Source: Oscillospiraceae bacterium
Lineage (GTDB): Bacteria; Bacillota_A; Clostridia; Oscillospirales; Oscillospiraceae
DNA length: 40,054 bases
Reading direction: 5' to 3'
Assembly: GCA_015067895.1 (NCBI GenBank)
Contig: SVLP01000023.1
Location: forward strand, 1 to 40,054
Shown here: one piece after another, positions 30,043 to 37,984 of the stretch
Layout of the letters: each line of letters starts with the position of its first letter
Numbering within the stretch: the stretch's first letter is position 1
Notes under the pieces: generated by a model
Database searches by the model: none
What the model saw: only the letters and a program-made list of their open reading frames with translations
Told to the model about the DNA's origin: nothing
Translations under genes and position numbers: made by a program

Positions 30043-31605
30043 ATGGCCGCTTCCTGGCTGAAACATGCTGTTTTTTATGAAATTTATCCCCAGACCTTCT
30101 ACGACACCAACGGTGACGGCATCGGTGACCTCCAGGGCATCATCGAGAAGCTCCCCTATGTCAAGAGCCTGGGCTGCAACGCCATCTGGATGAACCCCTG
30201 CTTCGACTCTCCCTTCAAGGACGCAGGCTACGACGTCCGCAACTACTACCAGGTGGCTCCCCGCTACGGCACCAACGACGATCTGGTGCGCCTGTTCGAC
30301 GAGGCCCACAAGCTGGGGCTGAAGATCCTGCTGGATCTGGTTCCCGGCCACACCAGCGAGGAGCACGAGTGGTTCCGGCAGTCAAAGCAGATCGAATCCA
30401 ACGAGTTCTCCAGCCGCTACATCTGGACGAAGTCTGTCTTTGAGGGTGCCCAGCCCCTGCCCTTCATCGCGGGCGAGGCCGAGCGCAACGGCTGCTACGT
30501 GCTCAACTACTTCAAGAGCCAGCCCGCCCTGAACTACGGCTTCTACAAGCCCACCGAAGGCTGGCAGGAGGGCGTGGACGGCCCCAACGCCGTCAAGACC
30601 CGCCAGGCCATGGCCGATGTGATCCGCTTCTGGCTGGAGAAGGGCGCCGATGGCTTCCGCGTGGACATGGCCGACTCCCTGGTCAAGCTGGACGGCCCCA
30701 ACAAGGAGGGCACCGTCCACGTCTGGCAGGAGATCCTGGGACCCATCCATGAAGAATTCCCCGAGGCCGCCTTCGTCTCCGAGTGGAACAACCCCTCCCA
30801 GGCTCTGAGAGCGGGCTTCGACATGGACTTCTTCCTGGAGTGGCGGGGCAACGGCTACTCCACCATGATGCGCGACTTCGACGAGACCCCCGACGGCGAG
30901 GTCATCAGCCCCAACGGCGGCTACTTCGCCAAGCACTCCGGCTCCGATGTCAGCCGCTTCCTGAAGGATTATCTGCCCAAGTACGAGGATACCAAGGATC
31001 TGGGCCTGTACTGCTTCATCACCTGCAACCATGATATGCTGCGCCCCACCGCTGGCCTGAGCGAGGACGAGCTGCGGCTGGCCTACGCCTGGATCTACAC
31101 CATGCCCGGCGCACCCTTCCTGTACTTCGGCGACGAGCTGGCCCTGCGTCAGCGGCTGCTGAAGACCAAGGAGGGCTCCTACCGCCGCACCGGCGCAAGA
31201 GCTCCCATGCAGTGGAACGCAGGCAAGAACAAGGGCTTCTCCACCACCGACGGCGAGCTGTACCTGCCCGTGGACGCCGATCCCAACGCCCCCACCGTGG
31301 AAGCCCAGGAGAACGATCCCGCCTCCATGCTGAACTTCGTCCGGGGCCTGATCGCCCTGCGGCAGAACAACGAGCAGCTGGGCAACTACAGCCCCTTCGC
31401 CGTCTACTCCGCCGAGGAGGGCAGCCGCGTCTTCGCCTACAAGCGCGAGAACTGGCTGGTGGCCATGAACCCCGGCGTGGACACCGAGGAGCTGATGCTG
31501 GACGGCAAGTACGAGAGCGTCTACGCCCTGGGTGTCAGCGTCATCGCCGACGACAAGCTGACCCTGGGCAGCCAGAGCTTCGTGGTACTCAAGCCCGTTT
31601 GCTAA
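30043..31605 (+). CDS. GH13 family alpha-glucosidase/alpha-amylase-type enzyme
   Basis: A 520-residue (beta/alpha)8 glycoside hydrolase acting on alpha-glucosidic bonds. Conserved regions: FYEIYPQTFYDTNGDGIGDLQGI at the start (DxNxDGxGD calcium-type loop), the nucleophile Asp208 in GFRVDMAD, acid/base Glu247 in FVSEW, and Asp331 in CNHD. The C-terminal region (from about 430) is the beta-sandwich. No signal peptide, so it acts in the cytosol on imported oligosaccharides or storage glucan. ATG at 30043 has AGAGGA upstream. The sequence resembles oligo-1,6-glucosidase/trehalose-synthase-like members; the exact linkage cannot be told. Second gene of the DUF5662 operon. Confidence 0.9.
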   Translation: MAASWLKHAVFYEIYPQTFYDTNGDGIGDLQGIIEKLPYVKSLGCNAIWMNPCFDSPFKDAGYDVRNYYQVAPRYGTNDDLVRLFDEAHKLGLKILLDLVPGHTSEEHEWFRQSKQIESNEFSSRYIWTKSVFEGAQPLPFIAGEAERNGCYVLNYFKSQPALNYGFYKPTEGWQEGVDGPNAVKTRQAMADVIRFWLEKGADGFRVDMADSLVKLDGPNKEGTVHVWQEILGPIHEEFPEAAFVSEWNNPSQALRAGFDMDFFLEWRGNGYSTMMRDFDETPDGEVISPNGGYFAKHSGSDVSRFLKDYLPKYEDTKDLGLYCFITCNHDMLRPTAGLSEDELRLAYAWIYTMPGAPFLYFGDELALRQRLLKTKEGSYRRTGARAPMQWNAGKNKGFSTTDGELYLPVDADPNAPTVEAQENDPASMLNFVRGLIALRQNNEQLGNYSPFAVYSAEEGSRVFAYKRENWLVAMNPGVDTEELMLDGKYESVYALGVSVIADDKLTLGSQSFVVLKPVC

Positions 31606-31613
31606 ACGGTCAC

Positions 31614-31716
31614 ACGTCATTGCGAGCCAGTGCGCACACTGGCGTGGCAATCCCCCAAGGCTTCCGGAAGCTCCGGGGAATTGCCACGTCGGGCTTCGCC
31701 CTCCTCGCAATGACGT
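31614..31716. repeat. GTCATTGCGAG-family element, short copy
   Basis: Perfect 13-bp terminal inverted repeats, ACGTCATTGCGAG (31614-31626) and CTCGCAATGACGT (31704-31716). The inner GGCAATC/ATTGCC arms and a CTTCCGGAAG palindrome make the whole 103 bp foldable. It follows the GH13 stop by 8 bp. Confidence 0.88.
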
Positions 31717-31761
31717 GCTTTTTTCATCAAAAAATAATTTCGAGAAATTTGAAAAAAGTGC

Positions 31762-31789
31762 TTGACATTTTGAGAAAGCTGAGTATAAT
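31762..31789 (+). promoter_or_regulatory. Promoter of tRNA-Gln
   Basis: TTGACA (31762-31767), 16 bp, TATAAT (31784-31789). Confidence 0.88.
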
Positions 31790-31835
31790 AATCCATGTTG
31801 CTACTGAACAGCAACTGTGTCAGAGACAAATTGAT

Positions 31836-31909
31836 AGAGGATTAGTGTAACGGTAGCACACCGGACTCTGACTCCGTTCGCGGGGGTTCGAATCCCTCAT
31901 CCTCTGCCA
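31836..31909 (+). tRNA. tRNA-Gln(CTG)
   Basis: A 74-nt cloverleaf: acceptor AGAGGAT / ATCCTCT, discriminator G, encoded CCA; anticodon loop CTCTGAC (anticodon CTG); TTCGAAT T-loop. The outermost anticodon-stem pair is a C-U mismatch. Confidence 0.93.
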
Positions 31910-31913
31910 AAAC

Positions 31914-31947
31914 AAAAACCCATCCATTCGGATGGGTTTTTTGTTTT
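31914..31947 (+). terminator. Terminator of tRNA-Gln
   Basis: AAAAACCCATCC (31914-31925) with GGATGGGTTTTT (31930-31941), then TGTTTT. Confidence 0.9.
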
Positions 31948-31976
31948 GTATGATTCACTCTTCATGATTCATCACA

Positions 31977-32007
31977 TCAAAAGGCCGCCCGAACCCGGGC
32001 GGCCTTT
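31977..32007 (-). terminator. Terminator of the Na/Pi cotransporter gene
   Basis: An 11-bp perfect stem, AAGGCCGCCCG (31981-31991) with CGGGCGGCCTT (31996-32006), and TTTT following on the minus strand. Confidence 0.85.
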
Positions 32008-32020
32008 GCCATATCAAATC

Positions 32021-33793
32021 TTACACTTCCTCGGGGAACTGATACCGTGCGGTATACTGACCGATGCGCTGGTTGTAGTTGACAGACTCGTCCAGCTCGC
32101 CGGCGCGCAGGGCGTTCAGGTACTCGTGGACTTCCATCTTGTCCGCTGCGGACTGAAGCATCTCCACGGCCACGTTGGAGCAGTGGTCAGCGATGCGCTC
32201 GTAGCTGGTCAGCAGATCGTCCAGCACGAAGCCGTACTCCACGGTGCACTTGCCGTCGCGCAGGCGGCGGACATGGCGGCTCTTGACCTCGCGCACCAGA
32301 GCGTCGATGACCTCCTCGTGGGGCTCGATCTTCATGGCCTTGGCAAGGTCGGTATTCTCGAAGGCGGAAGCGGTCTTGGCCAGCATGTCGATGACGGCCT
32401 GCTCCAGGACGGCCAGCTCAGCTCTGGCAGCGTCGGAGAAGTTGACCTTCTTCTCGGCCATTTCCTTGGCGGCCTCCGCCAGATTGACGGCATGGTCAGC
32501 GATGCGCTCGATGTCGCTGATGGTGTAGAGCAGGTTGTTCAGGATCTGGTTGTCGCTGTGGGCCAGCTCCGCACCGGAAAGCTTCACCAGATAGCTGCCC
32601 AGAGCGTCCTGATACTGGTCGGTGACGGCCTCCAGCTCCTGAACCTTGTCCATGCCCTCCTCGGAGAACTCCTTGGTCAGGACGATGGCAGCCTCCACAG
32701 ACTCTCTGGCGGCCTCCATCATGCGGCCGGTGATCTCATGGGCACGCTGCACGGCAACGGCGGGGGTGGCCAGCAGACGCTCGTCCAGCAGTTCCTCCCG
32801 CTGGGGGGTCTTCTCGCTGGGGATGACCAGGTAGGCCAGCTTCACCAGCAGGCCGTTCATGGGCAGCAGCACGGCGGTTGCACCCAGGTTGAAGGCGGTG
32901 TGGATCAGGGAGATGTCCCAGGCCTTGACGCTGTCATCCAGGAAGCTCCAGGGCATGAACAGGCCGATGCCATAGAACACCACGGCGAACAGGGTCACGC
33001 CCACGATGTTGAACAGCAGATGCACCACGGCAGTCCGGCGGGCGTTGCGGTTAGCACCGATGGCACCCATCATGGCGGTGACACAGGTACCGATGTTCTG
33101 GCCCAGGATGATGGGGATGGCGGAGCCGAAAGTCACCGCACCGGTGACGCACAGACCCTGCAGAATACCGACGGAGGCGGAGGAGGACTGGATCACGGCA
33201 GTCAGCACCGCACCGAAGAGGATGCCGATGACGGGGTTGGTGAAGGAGATCATCAAATCGGCAAACCAGCTTTCCGTCTTCAGGAAGGACATGGAGCTGG
33301 ACATCATGTCCATACCGGTCATCAGCGCCAGGAAGCCCAGCATGATGGTGCCGATGCCCTTCTTGGAATCGGACTTGGTGAACATGAACAGCACGATGCC
33401 GATGGTGCCGATCAGGGGTGCCAGGGTAGAGGGCTTGAAGAGCTTGATGAGGAAGCTGTCGCCCTCCAGACCGGAAAGGGACAGGATCCAGGAGGTGATG
33501 GTGGTACCGACGTTGGAGCCCATAATGACGCCAACGGCCTGCTTCAGGGTCATGATGCCCGAGTTGACGAAGCCGACGACCATGACGGTGGTGGCGGAGG
33601 AGGACTGGATGACCGCCGTGACGGCTGCACCCAGCAGGAAGCCCTTGAGCACCGTGGAGCTCATTTTTGCCAGGATGGTCTGGAGCTTACCGCCGGCCTG
33701 ACGTTCCAGGGCCTTGCCCATGGTGTCCATACCGAACAGGAAGAGCGCAAGGCCGCCCAGCAGGGAGACGATGTTGAAAATGTAGTTGCTCAT
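32021..33793 (-). CDS. Na/Pi cotransporter family protein with C-terminal PhoU-like domain
   Basis: A 590-residue membrane protein. Two Na_Pi_cotrans repeats carry the QSSSATT (about residue 63) and QSSSASVG (about residue 205) motifs that line the transport path; about ten hydrophobic segments span residues 5-330. Residues 350-560 form a helical PhoU-like regulatory domain (DQYQDALGSYLVKLS, ISDIERIADHAVNLAE, YERIADHCSNVA, with the E-x-I-A-D-H repeats). Proteins of this layout import or export phosphate with Na+. AGGAAAA precedes the ATG. The gene is divergent from a two-component system and has its own promoter and terminator. Confidence 0.93.
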   Translation of the reverse strand: MSNYIFNIVSLLGGLALFLFGMDTMGKALERQAGGKLQTILAKMSSTVLKGFLLGAAVTAVIQSSSATTVMVVGFVNSGIMTLKQAVGVIMGSNVGTTITSWILSLSGLEGDSFLIKLFKPSTLAPLIGTIGIVLFMFTKSDSKKGIGTIMLGFLALMTGMDMMSSSMSFLKTESWFADLMISFTNPVIGILFGAVLTAVIQSSSASVGILQGLCVTGAVTFGSAIPIILGQNIGTCVTAMMGAIGANRNARRTAVVHLLFNIVGVTLFAVVFYGIGLFMPWSFLDDSVKAWDISLIHTAFNLGATAVLLPMNGLLVKLAYLVIPSEKTPQREELLDERLLATPAVAVQRAHEITGRMMEAARESVEAAIVLTKEFSEEGMDKVQELEAVTDQYQDALGSYLVKLSGAELAHSDNQILNNLLYTISDIERIADHAVNLAEAAKEMAEKKVNFSDAARAELAVLEQAVIDMLAKTASAFENTDLAKAMKIEPHEEVIDALVREVKSRHVRRLRDGKCTVEYGFVLDDLLTSYERIADHCSNVAVEMLQSAADKMEVHEYLNALRAGELDESVNYNQRIGQYTARYQFPEEV

Positions 33794-33843
33794 CTGTTTT
33801 CCTACTTTCTCTCATTTTTCTGGTCTCAACCAGATACAAAATG

Positions 33844-33872
33844 ATTATATCAGGTCTGCATTGTAAAGTCCA
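33844..33872 (-). promoter_or_regulatory. Promoter of the Na/Pi cotransporter gene
   Basis: On the minus strand TGGACT (33872-33867), 17 bp, TATAAT (33849-33844). A small TCTGGT/ACCAGA hairpin (33819-33834) lies in the leader. Confidence 0.7.
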
Positions 33873-33970
33873 CAACAAATCCCTCCGCCCCCGTGTTAAA
33901 TCCATGTAAAACGCCGGACTTCCCTCCTCCTCTGTACTTTCCCCATTCCGTGTGATATCATGCGCTCAGG

Positions 33971-34008
33971 GATTCTTAGCCGAATCTTAACCATATATAT
34001 GGTATACT
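33971..34008 (+). promoter_or_regulatory. Promoter region of the two-component system with tandem 11-bp repeats
   Basis: GATTCTTAGCC (33971-33981) and GAATCTTAACC (33982-33992) are adjacent direct repeats with 9 of 11 matches, followed by the palindrome CCATATATATGG (33991-34002) and a TATACT -10 box (34003-34008). There is no good -35 box. Tandem half-sites every 11 bp where the -35 should be are typical of OmpR/PhoB-type activators. Confidence 0.6.
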
Positions 34009-34034
34009 GAAATGGCAAATTGGAGGTAGTATCC

Positions 34035-35075
34035 GTGAAAAACCGAATGAAAGACTTCCTCGTGACCGCCGGGATCCTGGTGGTTTCCTTTTTGTTCAGT
34101 CTGGTCACCAACAGCATCTTCCAGACCGATGCCTCGGTACCCATGGTCTTCGTGCTGGGCGTGTTTCTGATCTCCGTCATCACCAAGGGCTACCTGTGCG
34201 GCATCACCGCCTCCCTGCTCAGTACGTTGGCCATCAACTTTGCCTTCACCTTCCCCTATTTCGAGTTCAACTTCACCATGCCGGAGAATCTGTTCTCCGC
34301 ACTGGTCACCCTGGTCGTTGCCATCGTCACCGGTGCCCTGACCACCAAGATCAAGCAGACCGAGAAGATCAAGGCCGACTCCGAGCGGGAGAAGATGCGG
34401 GCCAATCTCCTGCGGGCCGTGTCCCACGACCTGCGTACGCCCCTGACCACCATCTACGGCTCCACCTCCATGCTCCTGGAGAATTTCGACAGGATCCCCG
34501 CCGAAAACCGGAAGGATCTGCTCCGGGGCATCCGGGACGACGCCCAGTGGCTGGTTGGCATGGTGGAGAACCTGCTCTCCGTCACCCGGCTGGACGATGC
34601 CGACCTCCGGCTCAACAAAACCGACACGGTGCTGGAGGAGCTCATCGACGCGGTGCTCGTCAAATTCCGCAAGCGCTGCCCGGAGCAAGCCGTGGAGGTC
34701 ACCATCCCCGAGGACTTTCTGTCCATCCCCATGGACGCGGTGCTCATCGAGCAGGTGTTGACGAATCTGCTGGAGAACGCCGTCATTCACGCCGCAGGCA
34801 TGACCCGTCTGGAGCTGGAAGTCCGTACCGAGGGAAAGAAGGCACACTTCACCGTCCGGGACAATGGCTGCGGCATCCGCCCGGATCGTCTGGACGACCT
34901 GTTCACCGGGTACCTTGGCTCCACTTCCCGCCAGGGCGACTCCGACCGGCGGAACATGGGCATCGGCCTGAGCGTATGCGCCACCATCATCAAGGCCCAC
35001 GGCGGCCGCATTTTCGCCCGCAACCGGGACACCGGCGGCGCGGAATTCACCTTTATCCTGGATTTGGAGGAATGA
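34035..35075 (+). CDS. Sensor histidine kinase, KdpD-like (short form)
   Basis: A 346-residue kinase with three or four N-terminal membrane helices of the KdpD/DUF4118 type (residues 8-100) and then a HisKA domain with phospho-acceptor His131 in AVSHDLRTPL. The ATPase domain has the N-box (LTNLLENAVIHA), G1 (DNGCGI) and G2 (NMGIGLSV) motifs. It lacks the large N-terminal cytoplasmic domain of full KdpD. The start is a GTG at 34035, 8 bp after GGAGG; the upstream TTG at 34020 overlaps that site. The stop overlaps a possible ATG of the regulator gene (ATGA). The signal could be K+, turgor or, given the neighbouring gene, phosphate. Confidence 0.9.
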   Translation: MKNRMKDFLVTAGILVVSFLFSLVTNSIFQTDASVPMVFVLGVFLISVITKGYLCGITASLLSTLAINFAFTFPYFEFNFTMPENLFSALVTLVVAIVTGALTTKIKQTEKIKADSEREKMRANLLRAVSHDLRTPLTTIYGSTSMLLENFDRIPAENRKDLLRGIRDDAQWLVGMVENLLSVTRLDDADLRLNKTDTVLEELIDAVLVKFRKRCPEQAVEVTIPEDFLSIPMDAVLIEQVLTNLLENAVIHAAGMTRLELEVRTEGKKAHFTVRDNGCGIRPDRLDDLFTGYLGSTSRQGDSDRRNMGIGLSVCATIIKAHGGRIFARNRDTGGAEFTFILDLEE

Positions 35076-35080
35076 CAGCC

Positions 35081-35788
35081 ATGGCGAAAAACCGCTTCAA
35101 GATCCTGATCGTCGAGGACGATTCCAATATCCGTACCTTTGTGCGCACCATGCTGGAGGCGGAGGACTACCAGGTGCTCTGCGCCGCCGACTGCAAGTCC
35201 GGCCTGTCCCTGTTCTCCTCCCACTGTCCTGATCTGGTGATCCTGGATCTGGGCCTGCCCGACCTGGACGGCACCGAATTCATCACCTACGCCCGGGGGA
35301 TCTCCTCCGTTCCCATCCTGGTGCTCTCCGCCCGCACCACCGACGATGACAAGGTCGCCGCTCTGGATATGGGTGCCAACGACTATATCACCAAGCCCTT
35401 CTCCGCCGCGGAATTCCTGGCCCGCGTCCGCAGTGCCCTGCGCAACCGCCGCTACGACGACCAGGACGGTGTGCTGGGCGAGACCTTCGATGTGGCTGAC
35501 CTGCACATCGACTTTGCCCGCCGTTTGGTCACCCTCTCCGGCAGGGAAGTCCGCCTGACCCAGACCGAATACAACATCGTCACCGTCCTGGCCCACCACG
35601 CAGGCCGGGTCATGACCTATGCCTCCATCATCCGGGCCGTCTGGGGCAGCACCGACGAGGGCAGCGTCAAAAAGCTCCAGGTCAATCTGGCCAACATCCG
35701 CAAAAAGCTGGGCGAACGCCCCGGCGACCGGCGCTACATCTCCAACGAGCTGGGCGTCGGCTACCGCATGATCTCCGACGATGATTAA
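35081..35788 (+). CDS. OmpR/KdpE-type response regulator
   Basis: A 235-residue regulator. The receiver domain (1-120) has the acidic pair in VEDD, phospho-acceptor Asp56 in VILDLGLPD, a Ser in LSA and Lys in TKPF. The C-terminal winged helix (about 135-232) has LTQTEYNIVTVLAHHAGRV and the SVKKLQVNLANIRKKL recognition region of KdpE-like proteins. ATG at 35081 is 10 bp after GGAGG; an ATG at 35072 overlaps the kinase stop but is only 1 bp from that site. Cotranscribed with the kinase and likely binds the tandem repeats upstream of it. Confidence 0.92.
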   Translation: MAKNRFKILIVEDDSNIRTFVRTMLEAEDYQVLCAADCKSGLSLFSSHCPDLVILDLGLPDLDGTEFITYARGISSVPILVLSARTTDDDKVAALDMGANDYITKPFSAAEFLARVRSALRNRRYDDQDGVLGETFDVADLHIDFARRLVTLSGREVRLTQTEYNIVTVLAHHAGRVMTYASIIRAVWGSTDEGSVKKLQVNLANIRKKLGERPGDRRYISNELGVGYRMISDDD

Positions 35789-35821
35789 GTCTTGTCCATC
35801 GTGCGTCTCTCCCGCACGGTA

Positions 35822-35861
35822 CAGCCCCGGAGCCACCACGGCTTCGGGGTTGCTTTTTTTC
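35822..35861 (+). terminator. Terminator of the two-component operon
   Basis: A 13-position stem, CAGCCCCGGAGCC (35822-35834) with GGCTTCGGGGTTG (35840-35852), mostly paired with G-U pairs, then CTTTTTTT. Confidence 0.88.
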
Positions 35862-35890
35862 CGCGCCAGCCTTATAATGACGAAAAAGCC

Positions 35891-36165
35891 CGCGTAGGGG
35901 CGACCTTTACGGTCGCCCAGGGTCACATCCTGCGAAGCACCGGGCGACCGCGAGGGCAATGTCGCAAACTTAAGGAATATACCCGTAGGGAACGGCCACC
36001 GTGCCGTTCCGCAGTACTGTGTATCAGGTTTCCTGACAAGTTCGGCGAATACGGAAATTGTGGATTTTGGCCCTTACAGGCCAAAATCCACGGGAACGGC
36101 ACGGAGGCCGTTCCCTACAATCATCCTTAAGTTTTTGACATTGCCGCGAGGGTCGCCCCTACGCG
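35891..36165. repeat. Nested inverted-repeat island 1
   Basis: Four inverted repeats sit one inside another: outer CGCGTAGGGGCGACC (35891-35905 with 36151-36165, perfect 15 bp); next a 22-bp pair 35955-35976 with 36124-36145 (20 of 22); next about 26 bp, 35985-36010 with 36093-36118, centred on GTAGGGAACGGCC; innermost a 13-bp pair 36060-36072 with 36079-36091 (TGGATTTTGGCC). No gene is visible inside. Confidence 0.85.
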
Positions 36166-36189
36166 GATCCATTGTAAAGGAGCAAGAAT

Positions 36190-36924
36190 ATGACTCTCTT
36201 CCTCACCTCCTCTCCCTGTCTGTACAAGCACTCCCCGGCCACCCTGACCCCCGCCAACGGCTTCCTCAGCCGCATCCGCGCCAAGCTGCCCCCGAAGCCG
36301 AACACCCTCTTCGTGGCCTCCTCCCCCGCCGCCGCCGACCATCCCAAGACTGACTTCTATTCCGGCGACATGGCGGGCGCCTTCGAGCGGGCGGGCATCG
36401 ACCTGGGCGACTGGCAGATCCTGGACGACCTGACCGCCGACCGGGCCCGGGAGCTCATCGCCTGGTCTGACTTCATCATCCTCATGGGCGGCCACGTCCC
36501 CACCCAGAACGCGTTCTTCAACCGCATCGGCCTGAAGCGGCTGCTGACCGGCTACCCCGGCGTCATCCTGGGCATCAGCGCGGGCACCATGAACGCCGCC
36601 GAGACCGTCTACGCCCAGCCCGAGGCCGACGGCGAGAGCAAGCCCTCCTTCCGCCGCTTCTATCCCGGCCTGGGTTTGACCCACATCAACATCTGTCCCC
36701 ACTACCAGGAGGTTGTGGAAAAGAATATGACCGTGGACGGCATCCCCATCTACCCGGACCTCACCGCCGCCGACAGCATGGGCCACACCTTCCACATCTT
36801 CCCCGACGGCACCTACCTCTACCGGGACGAGAACGAATACGCCATCCTCGGCCAGTGCTGGCGCATCCGCGACGGCATCCTGGAGGAGCTCACCAAAGAC
36901 GGTGAACGCCTTGACCTCCAATAA
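36190..36924 (+). CDS. Peptidase S51 family protein (dipeptidase E/cyanophycinase-like)
   Basis: A 244-residue serine peptidase of the class-I glutamine-amidotransferase-like fold. The nucleophile elbow GISAGTMN places Ser130; FIILMGGHVPTQ corresponds to the conserved GG loop, and LTHINICPHY carries the later His. S51 enzymes cleave Asp-containing dipeptides or cyanophycin-type substrates in the cytosol. Length fits the family. AAAGGAG precedes the ATG. The gene stands alone between two islands of nested repeats, and no clear promoter was found outside the repeat. Confidence 0.87.
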   Translation: MTLFLTSSPCLYKHSPATLTPANGFLSRIRAKLPPKPNTLFVASSPAAADHPKTDFYSGDMAGAFERAGIDLGDWQILDDLTADRARELIAWSDFIILMGGHVPTQNAFFNRIGLKRLLTGYPGVILGISAGTMNAAETVYAQPEADGESKPSFRRFYPGLGLTHINICPHYQEVVEKNMTVDGIPIYPDLTAADSMGHTFHIFPDGTYLYRDENEYAILGQCWRIRDGILEELTKDGERLDLQ

Positions 36925-36928
36925 CAAA

Positions 36929-37310
36929 ACGGAGCTGTAAAGAAACCTGAATAGTGATTCATCATATGCATAGGTTCCAACCAAATCCTTCTCCCGGGGA
37001 GAAGGTGGCCCGCCCGAGCGTAAGCGAGGAAATAGCGGGTCGGAAGAGGAATGCGGGCGGTAATCTAATAATCAGTACAATAAAATAGACCTCCACTCGG
37101 GCTGAAACCCAGGTGGAGGTCTTCAAATTTTAAGGTTATCTCAGTGCGTCGCCCGCATTCCTCTTCAGTCAGGGAATCGGTTCCGAAGAGCCGATTCCCT
37201 GACAGCTTCCCCCCGGGGGAAGCGTTTCGGAGCAAACTCCAACATTTTCCGAACAATTCATACACGAGCGTATAGTCTATAGAAACCTATGCGTTTCTTT
37301 ACAGCCCCGT
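36929..37310. repeat. Nested inverted-repeat island 2
   Basis: Outer pair ACGGAGCTGTAAAGAAAC (36929-36946) with 37293-37310 (17 of 18); next GCATAGGTT (36968-36976) with AACCTATGC (37284-37292); next GAAGAGGAATGCGGGCG (37043-37059) with 37150-37166, perfect 17 bp; innermost AGACCTCCAC (37087-37096) with GTGGAGGTCT (37113-37122). Separate local hairpins lie in the flanks, for example CTTCTCCCGGGGAGAAG and CAGGGAATCGG...CCGATTCCCTG. No gene is visible. Confidence 0.85.
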
Positions 37311-37315
37311 CGTTC

Positions 37316-37846
37316 TCATTCATGCACCTGCTCATATTCCAAAAACACCGGCGACTTCCACCAGTAATCATTTCCCCAGTGCTCAAAATCCCATCTGGGA
37401 TCATACACGTTGCACTCATAATCGATGTACCAAAGCTTCCCATCCTCCACGATAAAATTCGTGGGAAAATAATCGATGTTCAGCCCCGCAGGATACAGCA
37501 TCCGGCACATGGCCCTCACCTGTTCATAGTAATCGGTCACCATCTCCTCCCGTAAAACCAATTCATAAATGGACGGGCCATCGATAAACGCCTTCAGGAT
37601 CAGCTCCTTCTCCCGATCCACCTCGATCAGCTCCGGCATGGAGATCCCGACAGCCCTCAGCCGCTCGTAATCCCGAAGCTCCGAAGCCAGCTTGTCCCCG
37701 AAGGTATAATAATCGCAGGGCTCATGATGGATCTGCTTCAGGGTATACCGCCCCACCCCATCCGTCACCAGATAACTGTAGCCGCCCTTCCCCTTTCCCA
37801 GGAAGCGCAGAACCTCATAGCGCTGACCATTCAAGACAAATTCCAT
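37316..37846 (-). CDS. Small protein-kinase-fold protein
   Basis: A 176-residue protein with a miniature kinase layout: a glycine-rich loop (FLGKGKGGYSYLV, about 17-29), a Lys in YTLKQI, an N-lobe helix with Glu (ASELRDYERL), a hinge-like LILKAFIDGPSI, a catalytic-loop-like NIDYFPTNFIV with the D-x4-N pattern, and IDYECN in place of DFG. The C-terminal lobe is very short. Similar small kinases phosphorylate sugars, lipids or antibiotics; the substrate is unknown. ATG at 37846 has GAGGTGA upstream. The stop lies 6 bp from the outer arm of a nested repeat island. Confidence 0.78.
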   Translation of the reverse strand: MEFVLNGQRYEVLRFLGKGKGGYSYLVTDGVGRYTLKQIHHEPCDYYTFGDKLASELRDYERLRAVGISMPELIEVDREKELILKAFIDGPSIYELVLREEMVTDYYEQVRAMCRMLYPAGLNIDYFPTNFIVEDGKLWYIDYECNVYDPRWDFEHWGNDYWWKSPVFLEYEQVHE

Positions 37847-37864
37847 ATCGTTCACCTCACCATT

Positions 37865-37893
37865 ACCATACCACATCTCTTCTGCCCAGTCCA
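37865..37893 (-). promoter_or_regulatory. Possible promoter of the kinase-fold gene
   Basis: On the minus strand TGGACT (37893-37888), 17 bp, TATGGT (37870-37865). Confidence 0.5.
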
Positions 37894-37920
37894 GCCCGGA
37901 AAAACTGCCGAACTTTCAAA

Positions 37921-37949
37921 TTGAAAATGCCCTTTCCCCGGTTTATCAT
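37921..37949 (+). promoter_or_regulatory. Promoter of the MerR-like gene
   Basis: TTGAAA (37921-37926), 17 bp, TATCAT (37944-37949). Confidence 0.65.
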
Positions 37950-37984
37950 AATACCAGAGCGTACGCCAAAGAAAGGAGCACACC

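Noticed and set aside
31946..33844. Long plus-strand frame opposite the Na/Pi cotransporter
   Set aside because: A low-complexity antisense shadow; the minus strand has all family motifs.
35891..36165. Insertion sequence between the two-component system and the S51 gene
   Set aside because: No transposase frame is present inside; only nested inverted repeats are visible.
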